Positions 1-10,311 of a DNA stretch of 64,000 bases are shown here, one piece after another. The stretch lies in NCBI GenBank assembly GCA_037892935.1, contig JAYXKI010000015.1:1240001-1304000 (forward strand), in the 5' to 3' direction. The stretch comes from Phlebopus portentosus. Its lineage: Eukaryota; Basidiomycota; Agaricomycetes; Boletales; Boletinellaceae. The number at the start of each line of letters is the position of its first letter. Position 1 is the stretch's first letter. Below the pieces are notes generated by a model. That model was not told the DNA's origin, searched no databases, and saw only the letters and a list, made by a program, of their open reading frames with translations. The position numbers and the translations under genes are program-made.

Positions 1-461
1 GATGTTCTGCCAGCTCCTCCTCCTCTACCTGCTCCTGTGCATCCAGCAGATCCTTCTATGCCTACACCTACACCTACACCTAGTCCTCCACCCAATCCAT
101 CACCTAGTCTTCCTTCACACAGTCCCTCACAACATCCTCCTTCACCAGCCACTCATCCACTAAAGTGTGAACACACTACTTCACCACTGCTATCTGAGCA
201 GGCCTCAAAGAAACAAAGGCCTACTTCTCCCTGGTGGCCAGATCCAATGTGGAGACTTATTAGATGTCATACCACTGGCTGGTGGGATGTGGACTATGTT
301 GGACAGCACCTTCCTAGACGTGTGCCAGACTCTCCTATTCCACCACAGTGCTTCAACTTCAACTCAGCAGAGCCAACTGTATCTGACACTGCACCTGACA
401 CTGCTTCTGATACTGACTCTGCAGCTCAGCCAGATGTTGTAGAGCAGCCAGAGCAGGATAT
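1..461 (+). mobile_element. Copia element fragment (integrase-RT linker region), cut by window edge
   Basis: The plus-strand reading frame matches the proline/serine-rich stretch between integrase and reverse transcriptase of the intact Copia polyprotein at 1268-5809 (compare minus strand near 3045-3510), including the shared WWPDPMWR and WWDVDYVG motifs. It runs off the left window edge. On the right it stops inside a Glu/Gln/Asp-rich segment where the LTR of another Copia copy begins at 462. Compared with the intact copy it has C-to-T type changes (for example Arg to Cys or Leu). It is in the opposite orientation to the two Copia elements that follow, so it is a third, independent insertion. 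No function is expected. Confidence 0.85.
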
Positions 462-713
462 TGTTAGATCACACAAATCCAGCAAGGGACCACTGAGTCC
501 AGTGGTGAGTACACTTGATGTATATTAGCAGTCTAATTACATACCTGAGTCCAGTGGTGAGTACACTTGATGTAGAGTACTCACCAATGGACTGTGCCGC
601 CTTTACAGGAGATTACATAAGCATCACATAATCAAGAAAGCGGACATAAGGAAGAATATAAACAGAATAATAAACTACAAAATACTAAGAGTGTCAGAAT
701 TACACTTCTAACA
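462..713 (-). repeat. LTR of older Copia copy (3' LTR in element orientation)
   Basis: A 252-bp sequence begins TGTTAGATC and ends TTCTAACA, the same inverted ends as the LTRs at 988-1240 and 6996-7248, from which it differs at scattered positions and by about one base in length. It borders the coding remnant at 714-987. It lies on the 3' side of that remnant because the element reads on the minus strand. Confidence 0.9.
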
Positions 714-987
714 CTCCCTCCTGATCTGACACTTCTTCCTTCAACATAATCCCAGCATCTTACACATCTCCTGCACCTTTACTCTGCTTAGCGCCTTGGT
801 CATAATATCTGCTGGCATGGTCTGAGTGGGCAAATAATGCACTTTGATATGACCAGCCTCTACAACATCTCTCAACCAGTAGAAGTGCAGATCTAGGTGT
901 TTCATGCATCCATGATGCTCAGAATTGTTTGCCACAGACAGAGCAGACTGGTTATCAATATACAGAGAAGAGGGTGCATCAAATTTG
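714..987 (-). pseudogene. Older Copia copy, C-terminal (RNase H end) remnant
   Basis: The minus-strand translation matches the last part of the intact Copia polyprotein (motifs KVHYLPTQTMPADIMTKAL and QEMCKMLGLC). It is interrupted at 987/988 by the complete Copia element 988-7248. The same open frame resumes at 7249 with the ATTTG duplication, so 714-987 and 7249-8393 were once contiguous. Confidence 0.88.
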
Positions 988-1240
988 TGTTAGATCACAC
1001 AAATCCAGCAAGGGACCACTGAGTCCAGTGGTGAGTACACTTGATGTTATATTAGCAGTCTAACTACATACCTGAGTCCAGTGGTGAGTACACTTGATGT
1101 AGAGTACTCACCAATGGACTGTGCCGCTTTTACAGGAGATTACATAAGCATCACATGATCAAGAAAGCGGACATAAGGAAGAATATAAACAGAACAATAA
1201 ACTACAAAATACTAAGAGTGTCAGAATCACACTTCTAACA
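988..1240 (-). repeat. 3' LTR of intact Copia element
   Basis: This is a 253-bp LTR with TGTTAGA...TCTAACA ends. Internally a segment starting CTGAGTCCAGTGGTGAGTAC is present twice about 60 bp apart, so the LTR contains a short direct duplication. The left flank is ATTTG (983-987). Confidence 0.95.
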
Positions 1241-1249
1241 CTCCCCCCT
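1241..1249 (-). promoter_or_regulatory. Polypurine tract of intact Copia element
   Basis: On the element's coding strand the sequence directly upstream of the 3' LTR is a run of G flanked by A and G (plus strand CTCCCCCCT). This is the expected priming site for plus-strand DNA synthesis. Confidence 0.75.
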
Positions 1250-1267
1250 GATCTGACACTTCTTCCT

Positions 1268-4200
1268 TTAACATAATCCCAGCATCTTACACATCTCCTG
1301 CACCTTTACTCTGCTTAGTGCTTTGGTCATAATGTCTGCTGGCATGGTCTGAGTGGGCAAGTAATGCACTTTGATATGACCAGCCTCTACAACATCTCTC
1401 AACCAGTAGAAGCGCAGATCTAGGTGTTTCATGCGTCCATGATGCTCAGGATTGTTTGCCACAGACAGAGCAGACTGGTTATCAATATACAGGGAAGAGG
1501 GTGCATCAAACTTGTAGCCAAACTCTGTAAAGAGATTTCTCAGCCACATAATCTCTTGTCCTGCACTAACAGCAGCAATGTATTCTGCTTCAGTGGTGGA
1601 TAGAGTCACAAAGGGCTGCAACTTGCTAGCCCAGCTGATAGCACCAGTTCCCATCTTGACAACCATCCCACTTGTGGACCGTCTGTTATCCTCATTTCCT
1701 CCATGGTCAGCATCACAGAAGGTAGTGAACAGCTCAGAGGACTTAGGATCAGGTGCATAAGTCAACCTGAAATCCTTTGTACCCTGCAAATAGCGACATA
1801 GATGCTTTGCTGCCTTCCAATGAGCTGGACCAGGATTAGAACTGAAGCGTCCCAAGACACCAACTGCATAGGCAATATCTGGCCTAGTAGCAATAGCTAA
1901 GTACATGAGTGCACCAACCAATTGCTTGTAGGGCACCTGCTTCATGTATTCAGTTTCTGCAGGGGTCTTAGGAGCCATGTCCTTGCTGAGCTTCTGCTCA
2001 GGGAGAGGAGTAGTAACAGTGTCACAGTTGCTCATGCTGAAGCGCTCTAGCACATCAATAATATACTGTCTCTGTGACAGACTGATAGAGTGCTTGGAGC
2101 GGTCTCTCTGAATATGGACTCCTAGCAGGAATGAGGTTGGGCCCAACTCATGCAGTTTAAAGTGCTTGGCCAGTTCATCTCTGACAGACTCATACTGCTG
2201 CTTAGACTTTACAGCAATGGTCATGTCATCAACATAGACTGGAATGATGATATGCACTTCATCTCTGCTGTACACCCAAATGCTGTAATCACAGCGCACT
2301 AACTTGAAGCCCATGCTCTTCATCACTGAATCAAGCTTCTTGTGCCATTGGTGGCCAGCCTGCTTAAGGCCATAAATTGACTTGATCAGCTTGAGAACAA
2401 ATCCAGGGCCAAAGTAGTCCTCAAATCCTTCAGGCTGGTTCATGTAGACATCATGCTCTATCTCACCATTGAGGAAAGCAGTAGAGATATCAACACTATA
2501 CAGCTCAAGGTCTTCAAATGCAGCTAATGCCAGGATGGCTCTAAGTGCAGCCCACTTGGCTGTAGGGGCAAACACCTGAGAGAACTCAAGACCTGGTTGC
2601 TGAGAGAAGCCCTTGGCTACCAGCCTTGCCTTGTACCTATCTACAGATCCATCTGCCTTGCGCTTGAGCTTGAACACCCATCTGCATCCAATGGGCTTTC
2701 TGCCAGGAGGTAGTCTGACTGGTTCAAATGTGCCATTCTCAATCAGACTGATAAATTCCTCCATGGCTGCTTTCTCCCAGAGGTCTGCATCAGGACGTCC
2801 TTTGATGTCCTTCCACTGATAGGGTTCAGGACTGATGTGTTGCACATCTTGTGCAGAGAACACATGCTCAGCGCAATTAGATGACTGGAATGCATATTCC
2901 AGAGCATCTTCATAAGACAGATAGATGTCCTCTAGTCCTGCATTAGCACCAAAATCCATTAGGCCAGCAAACATCAGTGCTTCAGCTTGCAACTCCTCTT
3001 CTGACATGATGTCCAGTTCATCAGGTGAGTCACTGTCCATCTCAACATCCTGCTCTGGCTGCTCTACAACATCTGGCTGAGCTGCAGAGTCAGTATCAGA
3101 AGCAGTATCAGGTGCAGTGTCAGATACAGTTGGCTCTGCTGAGTTGAAGTTGAAGCGCTGTGGTGGAATAGGGGAGCCTGGCACATGTCTGGGAAGGCGC
3201 TGTCCAACATAGTCCACATCCCACCAGCCAGTGGTATGACGTCTAATAGGTCTCCACATTGGATCTGGCCACCAGGGAGAAGCAGGCCTTTGTTTCTTTG
3301 AGGCCTGCTCAGATAGCAGTGGTGAAGTAGTGTGTTCACGCTTTGGTGGATGAGTGGCTGGTGAAGGAGGATGATGTAGGGGACTGTGTGAAGGAGGACT
3401 AGGTGATGGATTAGGTGGAGGACTAGGTGTAGGTGTAGGTGTAGGCATAGGAGGATCTGCTGGATGCATAGGAGCAGGTGGTGGAGGAGGAGCTGGCAGA
3501 ACATCAATAGCATCCTCTACTCCCCCCTGTTCTGGCAGGTCTTCTGTCTGTGTAGGCATATTCACCCTCAAGTCAACTGGGTTTCTAGATGTACCAGGGA
3601 AGACTCTCTCATCAAATTGAGCAGAGTCACTAATGACTTCCTTCCTGGTAAGTGGATTCCAGAACAACCAGCCTTTATAGTTAGAGGGATAGCCTAGGAA
3701 CACACATTTCTGTGTGTGGGACTGCAGCTGCTTGTGTTGATCTTTCTTCACAAGCACATAAGAGGTGCATCCAAATACACGCAAGTGAGAGACATCTGGC
3801 TTTGAGTGGAACCAGAGCTCATAGGGTGTACTGGTAGACACAGCAGAGGTGGGAGAGCGGTTGTGTACATGTACAAATGCTGCCACTGCATCCCACCAGA
3901 AGCGAGAGGGCAGGTGTGCTTCATTAAGCATAGTAGTAATGCCCTCTGCAAGTGTCCTGTTAGCACGCTCTGCAACACCATTCTGATGAGGTTCATCTCT
4001 AATAGTGTGCTGTCTGTGGATGCCTGCAGTAATACAGAACTGGTCCCATTCCTTAGACACATACTCTCCACCTTTATCATCACGAGTGGCTTTGATCTTC
4101 ACTCCTAACTGGTTCTCTGCATAGGCCTTAAATTGCTTGAAAGCAGCAAATGCATCACTCTTCTTCTTCAATGGGAGAACAGCCCAGTAGCGGCTGTAAT

Positions 4201-5809
4201 CATCAATGAAGGTGATCCAATATTTAAAGCCATGTCTAGATTGAACAGGCAATGGACCATGAACATCAGAGTGAACCAATTGGAGGAGACCAGAAGCTCT
4301 GTGAGATGCAAGTTTGGAGACATTAGACCTGTGCTGCTTGCCAGCAATGCAAGGTTCACAGATAGGATCTGGAGTGCTCTTGGATTTGACAACCATTCCT
4401 TTGACTAGCTCCTCAGTCATCAACCTGTTTACATCACCATGATTGAGATGTGCAAAGCGCCTGTGCCAAAGTGTAGTGTCAAGTGGACAGGTGCTGGTGA
4501 ATGCAGCATAAGCAATGGTAGGGACAATATGGCCATTGAGAGTTGCTGCATTGTAAGAGGTGATGTTTGCAGTGAAAAGAACTGTTCCATGACAATGGAA
4601 AAGCATCTTGTTATGGTGAATGGTGACAACATATGATTTGGAACAAGTCAAATACAGGACTGAGAGGAGATTGTTTCTGAGATCAGGAACATGAAGTACA
4701 CGCTCAAATTCAAGTAACTGTCCAGGTTTGCCACCAAGTACAGGCTGAAAGCGCACTGTGCCAATGCCAACTGAATAAATAACTTGGTTGTTGGCTAAAC
4801 GAATAGGGGTGTGATTTGTTGAGTATTTGGTGAACCAATGACGATGTGGAGTCATGTGGCAAGTGGCACCTGTGTCAGCAATCCAGTCAGTTCCTGCATC
4901 TGGGATAAGAGGTGAATGGGGATTGGTGTAGTCAAGAGCACTTGCATTGCCAGCAAATTCAGCAGATTCAGCAGATTCATCTTGTTGAGCAACATGGGCC
5001 TTCTGGCCCTTCCTGCCCTTCCTCCTCTTCTCTTCCCTGTTCTTCTTAGCCCTGACATGTGCATCCTTAGAAGCTGCCTGCTTCATATAGCAGTTCTCCT
5101 CTGTGTGCTTAGGAATACCACAGAAGGTGCAAGTGACACCTTGAGAGGAGATAGGCTTTACAGCACTACTAGTGGATGTGAACATGGCCTGGGGCTGAAG
5201 CTGAATGCGCTCTTGACGGTTCTGCTGCTCTTGGGCAAATGCCTCCTTAAGGTTATTCCACTTGAATTCCTTCATAAGGAGCACTGCAGAGCGAAAGGAA
5301 GCATAGTCCTCAGGAAGAGCACGAATCAGACATGCACATGCAAGCTCATTCTCAAACTCCTCAAGTTTGAGGGTGCTAGAACGAGTGCTTCTGATCTTGT
5401 GCAGTGCTAGCTCAACCCTGCTCACCAGATTAGTGAGGGACTCATCTTCCTTCTTGGTGATGTTGAAGAACTCATCATAGGCATTAAAGCGCGCAGCTGG
5501 GTTGTCCTGCTCATTGATCTTCTGAAGCTCAGTCCACATCTTGACTGGATCATCCATGTAGTCCTGCACCATAACCTGCATGCTATGCTCAATTCTCTGA
5601 TAGATCAGGCCTGCAGCTTGCTCAGCCTTCTCTTCCCAGAGCTGGACAGCCTCTGCTGGAGCACTAGGCTTAGCTTCCTGACCAGAGGTCAGGCGCCACA
5701 ACTTCTTGACTTGAAGTGCAGCACGCATATCATGCTTCCAGACAGAGTAATTGCTGTCATTGAGCTTGGTGATAGTGGATAGCATCTCAGAGGTGACAGG
5801 ATCAGACAT
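1268..5809 (-). CDS. Copia gag-pol polyprotein (1513 aa), intact
   Basis: Single-frame Copia polyprotein. In order: a UBN2/DUF4219-like Gag (about residues 10-200), a CX2CX4HX4C zinc knuckle near residue 228, and an aspartic protease with DTG in ADTGATCHM near 310. Then come a GAG-pre-integrase HHCC zinc motif (about 450-500) and an integrase core with HSDVHG, TRDDKGGEY and the catalytic Glu in NGVAERANR (about 510-620). A proline-rich linker (about 770-900) leads to reverse transcriptase with YVDD near 1190 and RNase H with CDADHGG and TEAEY (about 1340-1430). The start is an ATG at 5807-5809. Length and domain order are typical of full-length fungal Copia, and no stop or frameshift is seen. 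It acts in cytoplasmic virus-like particles and then in the nucleus for integration. Confidence 0.97.
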   Translation of the reverse strand: MSDPVTSEMLSTITKLNDSNYSVWKHDMRAALQVKKLWRLTSGQEAKPSAPAEAVQLWEEKAEQAAGLIYQRIEHSMQVMVQDYMDDPVKMWTELQKINEQDNPAARFNAYDEFFNITKKEDESLTNLVSRVELALHKIRSTRSSTLKLEEFENELACACLIRALPEDYASFRSAVLLMKEFKWNNLKEAFAQEQQNRQERIQLQPQAMFTSTSSAVKPISSQGVTCTFCGIPKHTEENCYMKQAASKDAHVRAKKNREEKRRKGRKGQKAHVAQQDESAESAEFAGNASALDYTNPHSPLIPDAGTDWIADTGATCHMTPHRHWFTKYSTNHTPIRLANNQVIYSVGIGTVRFQPVLGGKPGQLLEFERVLHVPDLRNNLLSVLYLTCSKSYVVTIHHNKMLFHCHGTVLFTANITSYNAATLNGHIVPTIAYAAFTSTCPLDTTLWHRRFAHLNHGDVNRLMTEELVKGMVVKSKSTPDPICEPCIAGKQHRSNVSKLASHRASGLLQLVHSDVHGPLPVQSRHGFKYWITFIDDYSRYWAVLPLKKKSDAFAAFKQFKAYAENQLGVKIKATRDDKGGEYVSKEWDQFCITAGIHRQHTIRDEPHQNGVAERANRTLAEGITTMLNEAHLPSRFWWDAVAAFVHVHNRSPTSAVSTSTPYELWFHSKPDVSHLRVFGCTSYVLVKKDQHKQLQSHTQKCVFLGYPSNYKGWLFWNPLTRKEVISDSAQFDERVFPGTSRNPVDLRVNMPTQTEDLPEQGGVEDAIDVLPAPPPPPAPMHPADPPMPTPTPTPSPPPNPSPSPPSHSPLHHPPSPATHPPKREHTTSPLLSEQASKKQRPASPWWPDPMWRPIRRHTTGWWDVDYVGQRLPRHVPGSPIPPQRFNFNSAEPTVSDTAPDTASDTDSAAQPDVVEQPEQDVEMDSDSPDELDIMSEEELQAEALMFAGLMDFGANAGLEDIYLSYEDALEYAFQSSNCAEHVFSAQDVQHISPEPYQWKDIKGRPDADLWEKAAMEEFISLIENGTFEPVRLPPGRKPIGCRWVFKLKRKADGSVDRYKARLVAKGFSQQPGLEFSQVFAPTAKWAALRAILALAAFEDLELYSVDISTAFLNGEIEHDVYMNQPEGFEDYFGPGFVLKLIKSIYGLKQAGHQWHKKLDSVMKSMGFKLVRCDYSIWVYSRDEVHIIIPVYVDDMTIAVKSKQQYESVRDELAKHFKLHELGPTSFLLGVHIQRDRSKHSISLSQRQYIIDVLERFSMSNCDTVTTPLPEQKLSKDMAPKTPAETEYMKQVPYKQLVGALMYLAIATRPDIAYAVGVLGRFSSNPGPAHWKAAKHLCRYLQGTKDFRLTYAPDPKSSELFTTFCDADHGGNEDNRRSTSGMVVKMGTGAISWASKLQPFVTLSTTEAEYIAAVSAGQEIMWLRNLFTEFGYKFDAPSSLYIDNQSALSVANNPEHHGRMKHLDLRFYWLRDVVEAGHIKVHYLPTQTMPADIMTKALSRVKVQEMCKMLGLC

Positions 5810-6984
5810 GATAGTTGAAATGAGGTGTGGATGAGAGTGGACAGATGATGCTTAGAAGAAATAAGCAGTAAGAGAGCAATGAGGGAGAGAGCGCTAACAA
5901 ATTTATGCCTGGAGGTGACAGATCAATGCCAACCAGTGCAGTCTTCTACAGTCACTGAAGTATACACAGATTTGCCGCAAGACAGTGCTGGTCTGTTGGT
6001 CTGCTAAGACCCCACAGGCACCGCTAACTGAGAGAGGCTCTAGGCTTAAGTAGACACTCAAAGAGTGACTACAACCAGCGAACTAAGGCCGGGCAGGCAA
6101 GCTTCACAGTCTGTAGGCTAGGCTGATCCAACAACAGTGATGGAGCCACACACCAATTAACACCAGAGCTGCCAGACACAAAATGCAGCACAGAGAGGGA
6201 ACGGATGGGCGGAACGGTGCGCAAATTGGCACGCAGATAGAGGACGACGAGCGGAATCGAACGGTGCAAAGAGCACGCGGATCGGATCAGCGGATCGGCA
6301 GCAATCGACAATTTCCGTCGGCACAAGAATAGCCCACAGCGCAGTTAAACCGCGGCCGCTCAAGCTGAAACTTGGTGGAAGTATGCACAGGTATGGGAGC
6401 CGTATGCACACCAAAAGGCGTCCGGATCGGATCAGCGGTTGCCGAGAAAATTGAAAGTTGCCAAAATGGGGTGCAAAACAAAGATCCTTCAATAACTCGG
6501 CGAGTTCTTGACCGATTTGGCTGAAACTTCGCGACAGGGGACGCGGAAATAGGCCGAATAGACGTGCCAAATTTCGTGAGAAACGGATCAGCGGTTCACC
6601 CGGGATAGGCAATGCAACTTCAAAAATAGCCAAAAGTGATAGGGCTATAGCAGTGTCAAATCGCAACGGATCAGGCTGAAACTCGGCAGGACAGTAGGCC
6701 TATATGGGCCGAGTAAACGTGCCAAATGGCGTCGAAAACAGCTGGATGGTTGTGGAGCAATCAAGCGGCGGAGTTTTGGGGAGATTTGGCACTAATAAAG
6801 ACCAAAGAAGAAGGCAGAGGGCTCTGGGACTGTGGAAACTGCACAGAAGGGTGCAGAGGATGATGGGAACACTAGGAACACACCAAAAGGCCAGTCCAGA
6901 ACACCAAAAGCTTCTCTGACAACAGCAGCAGCTCTCCAAACCCAAAAACTCAAAAATGCGGCAGTGCAGACAGCTAGAGCTCAA
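5810..6984 (-). other. Long untranslated leader of intact Copia element
   Basis: About 1.2 kb lies between the primer-binding site and the gag ATG and has no convincing protein-coding content. It contains at least four degenerate copies of a segment centred on CGGATCAGCGG (for example near 6292, 6425 and 6583, with a weaker one near 6667), each followed by GAAACT- or GCCGA-like sequence. This suggests an internal tandem-repeat origin. A packaging or dimerisation role is possible but not shown. Confidence 0.6.
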
Positions 6985-6995
6985 GGCTCATAACC
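6985..6995 (-). promoter_or_regulatory. Copia primer-binding site (half initiator-tRNA-Met type)
   Basis: Immediately inside the 5' LTR, the element strand reads GGTTATGAGCC. Its complement GGCTCATAACC is the anticodon stem-loop of eukaryotic initiator tRNA-Met (CAT anticodon in the loop), not a tRNA 3' end. This is the arrangement known from Drosophila copia and yeast Ty5, where the tRNA is cleaved in the anticodon loop and the 5' half primes reverse transcription. Confidence 0.8.
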
Positions 6996-7248
6996 TGTTA
7001 GATCACACAAATCCAGCAAGGGACCACTGAGTCCAGTGGTGAGTACACTTGATGTTATATTAGCAGTCTAACTACATACCTGAGTCCAGTGGTGAGTACA
7101 CTTGATGTAGAGTACTCACCAATGGACTGTGCCGCTTTTACAGGAGATTACATAAGCATCACATGATCAAGAAAGCGGACATAAGGAAGAATATAAACAG
7201 AACAATAAACTACAAAATACTAAGAGTGTCAGAATCACACTTCTAACA
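6996..7248 (-). repeat. 5' LTR of intact Copia element
   Basis: A 253-bp LTR that appears identical to 988-1240. It is followed at 7249-7253 by ATTTG, the second half of the target-site duplication. Confidence 0.95.
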
Positions 7249-8393
7249 ATTTGTAGCCAAACTCTGTAAAGAGATTTCTCAGCTACATAATCTCTTGTCC
7301 TACACTAACAGTAGCAATGTATTCTGCTTCAGTGGTAGATAGAGTCACAAAGGGCTGCAACTTGCTAGCCCAGCTAATAGCACCAGTTCCCATCTTGACA
7401 ACCATCCCACTTGTGGACCGTCTGTTATTCTCATTTCCTCCATGGTCAGCATCACAGAAGGTAGTGAACAGCTCAGAGGACTTAGGATCAGGTGCATAAG
7501 TCAACCTGAAATCCTTTGTACCCTGCAAATAGCGACATAGATGCTTTGCTGCCTTCCAATGAGCTGGACCAGGATTAGAACTGAAGCGTCCTAAGACACC
7601 AACTGCATAGGCAATATCTGGCCTAGTAGCAATAGCTAAATACATGAGTGCACCAACTAATTACTTGTAGGGCACCTGCTTCATATATTCAGTTTCTGCA
7701 GGGGTCTTAGGAGCCATGTCCTTGCTGAGCTTATGCTCAGGGAGAGGAGTAGTAACAGTGCCACAGTTGCTCATGCTGAAGCGCTCTAGCACATCAATAA
7801 TATACTGTCTCTGTAACAGACTGATAGAGTGCTTGGAGCGGTCTCTCTGAATATGGACTCCTAGCAGGAATGAGGTTGGGCCCAACTCATGCAGTTTAAA
7901 GTGCTTGGCCAGTTCATCTCTGACAGACTCATACTGCTGCTTAGACTTTACAGCAATGGTCATGTCATCAACATAGACTGGAATGATGATGTGCACTTTA
8001 TCTCCGCTGTACACCCAAATGCTGTAATCACAGCGCACTAACTTGAAGCCCATGCTCTTCATCACTGAATCAAGCTTCTTGTGCCATTGGTGGCCAGCCT
8101 GCTTAAGGCAATAAATTGACTTGATCAGCTTGAGAACAAATCCAGGGCCAAAGTAGTTCTCAAATCCTTCAGGCTGGATCATGTAGACATCATGCTCTAT
8201 CTCACCATTGAGAAAAGCAGTAGAGATATCAACACTATACAGCTCAAGGTCTTCAAATGCAGCTATTGCCAGGATGGCTCTAAGTGCAGCCCAGTTGGCT
8301 GTAGGGGCAAACACCTGAGAGAACTCAATACCTGGTTGCTGAGAGAAGCCCTTGGCTACCAGCCTTGCCTTGTACCTGTCTACAGATCTATCT
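7249..8393 (-). pseudogene. Older Copia copy, RT-RNase H remnant
   Basis: Minus-strand continuation of the older Copia copy, covering RT (including YVDD) and the N-terminal part of RNase H. Relative to the intact copy the frame carries a TAG in place of Trp (near 7286) and a TAA in place of Gln (near 7661), both transition-type changes. At about 8393 the homology stops within the start of RT, and the sequence passes straight into a Gypsy B-family LTR fragment, so the whole 5' half and 5' LTR are missing. The junction looks like a deletion or recombination breakpoint, because no LTR or target duplication is visible there. Confidence 0.88.
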
Positions 8394-8863
8394 GCAATAC
8401 TAAGCATGTCTGGAACGAGAGCATAATGGATTAAAGGGGACGCATATAGAAAGGTCAGAATATGTGCAAAACCTTCGGAACCGGGTCTCTTTGAGCAGAA
8501 CGAAGTGGAACTCGGGGAAATGACTCGGAAGGGCTCTGGATAGCCTGACAAAGTAAGTCTGCAATGTTTAACAAAGGAGAGGGACTGAGGACGAGGTTGC
8601 AGGGTCAAATCTCTTTGTCTGGAATGCGGATCCGAGGTCCGGAGACTTGTGATCGATGCGTGCAAACTCGGTGCCGTGATTCTCCCATCTTGATGGCCAA
8701 TCAAAGAACGGTGCACGTGCTATCTGGACTATAGCGTTCTTGCTAAGTTCACTCATTCGAGCGAAACCAGTCGAAACTGAGCAAAACCAGTCAGAACCCC
8801 GCGGAACTGGTCGTAATGACTTTGTACATTCCCAAGCTTCAGGCTTACTCTTCAGCGACTCTG
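8394..8863 (-). repeat. Truncated LTR of Gypsy B family
   Basis: Nearly the same sequence as 13073-13532 and 23457-23895 of the Gypsy B LTRs, ending with the same LTR edge (TTACTCTTCA). The other edge is lost at the junction with the Copia remnant. The flank GCGAC at 8864 lies in Gypsy A pol, so this was a separate B-family insertion into A. Confidence 0.85.
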
Positions 8864-10311
8864 ACTTCCTGAAGATGACTGACATCGCGTTGACCTTGTT
8901 TCCCAGTTCCGAGAAAGCTAACCTGAAAGACGCTCGCTTGGATGATGTCAAGAGCTTCTTGATCAGCCAGAAGTGACTGGATCAGTTAGACGATTGTGGC
9001 TATGCAGCGCTGATCAGGTATGCAGCAAATTTCTTTGCTAGAGATGGACGTTTGTGGAAGAAGGTGCAGAACAGACGACACCAGGTCTTAATCGAACCAG
9101 AACGCAGATGGAACCTCGTAAAGCAAGTGCATGACGATCTAGGCCACAAGGGAGTATACTCTGTTCAAATTCGACTCCTGGAACGATTTTGGTGGCCTAC
9201 CCTCAGTCCAGACGTCAAATACTACGTGCGCACCTGTCATGAGTGCCAAGTTCGCCAGATGAAGAACATTCTAATTCCCCCAGTCGTACCAACAATACCA
9301 TCAATTTTCCAGCGCATACACATCGACACCAAGGTAATGCCGAAGTCTGGAGGATACCGGTACATCGTACAAGCCCGATGCGCTTTATCGGGTTACCCCG
9401 AATTTCGACTCTTGCATGAAGAAACCAGCAAAGTGATAGCCCAGTTTATTTTCCAAGACCTCCTTTGCAGATACGGCGCTTGTCCCGAGCTCGTAACAGA
9501 TAATGGGAAACCGTTCGTCGCAGCACTCGATTACCTCAAGGATCGATATCACATCAATCACATATGCATCTCAGCATACAACTCTTGCACCAATGGAATT
9601 GTAGAAAGACGCCACTACGATGTGCAGGAAGCCCTGATAAAGGCTGTAGACGGTAATGACAAACGATGGAGCGACCAAGCTTACTCAGTATTTTGGGCAG
9701 AAAGAATCACCATCCAGAAAGCGACCGGAATGTCCCTGTATTACATGGTACACGGAGTAGAGCCTATTCTACCTTTCGACCTCGCCAAAGCCACGTACTT
9801 AGCCCCCCTGGTCGATACGCCCGTTCCAACTGCGGAACTCATCGCAACCTGCACGAAGCAGCTCCAGAAGCATCCTGAGGAACTAGATCGAATCGCCAGA
9901 CTAGTTTCCGATGCCCAGCATGCGTACGCACAACAATTCAAAGAGATCAACAAGGCCAAAATCAAAGACTACGACTTCTAGCCAGGATGACTCATTTTGT
10001 TGCGAAATACGTGCATCAAAATGGAACTTAATCGCAAGATGAAGCCCCGATACCTAGGACCCTATGTGGTAGTACGCAAAACAAAGGCCGGTTCATATGT
10101 CATTGCAAAACTCGACGGATCAGTCTCGAAGATCCAAGTAGCTGCGTTTCGCCTGATTCCTTACTTTCCTCATTCGAATCTCTCTGTACCCATTACTAAG
10201 CTCATAAACACAGCAGATGATGAACTCGAGGACGACGCCAGCCCCCCAATCGAACCAGAAGAAGATGACGTTTCCGACGCCCAGTCGGAATCTGAAAACC
10301 TCAACCCATAA
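8864..10311 (+). pseudogene. Ty3/Gypsy element A: pol 3' part (integrase), decayed
   Basis: The plus-strand translation matches the C-terminal half of Gypsy B and C pol. It begins in the linker after RNase H, then has an HHCC zinc domain (HDDLGHKG ... RTCHECQVRQ, about 9130-9260). The integrase core follows with HIDTKVM, VTDNGKPF and NGIVERRHYD supplying the D, D and E residues (about 9320-9630), and then a C-terminal region with MKPRYLGPYVVVRKT (about 10037-10090). It has stops at about 8975, 9979 and 9988. RT, RNase H and Gag are absent, replaced on the left by the B-family LTR fragment and Copia sequence. It is the oldest recognisable Gypsy copy in the window. Confidence 0.9.

Larger units (their letters stand above)
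988..7248 (-). mobile_element. Complete Ty1/Copia LTR retrotransposon, apparently recent
   Basis: The element is 6,261 bp with two 253-bp LTRs (988-1240 and 6996-7248) that read as identical by eye. It has one uninterrupted gag-pol frame, a primer-binding site adjoining the 5' LTR and a purine tract adjoining the 3' LTR. The 5-bp ATTTG is duplicated at both edges (983-987 and 7249-7253). The target was an older copy of the same Copia family, whose gag-pol frame continues on both sides. Identical LTRs, an intact frame and an intact duplication imply a young and potentially mobile insertion. Confidence 0.95.

Noticed and set aside
3064..5410. Multiple ORFs within the Copia gag-pol region on both strands
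   Set aside because: Shadow frames of the intact polyprotein.
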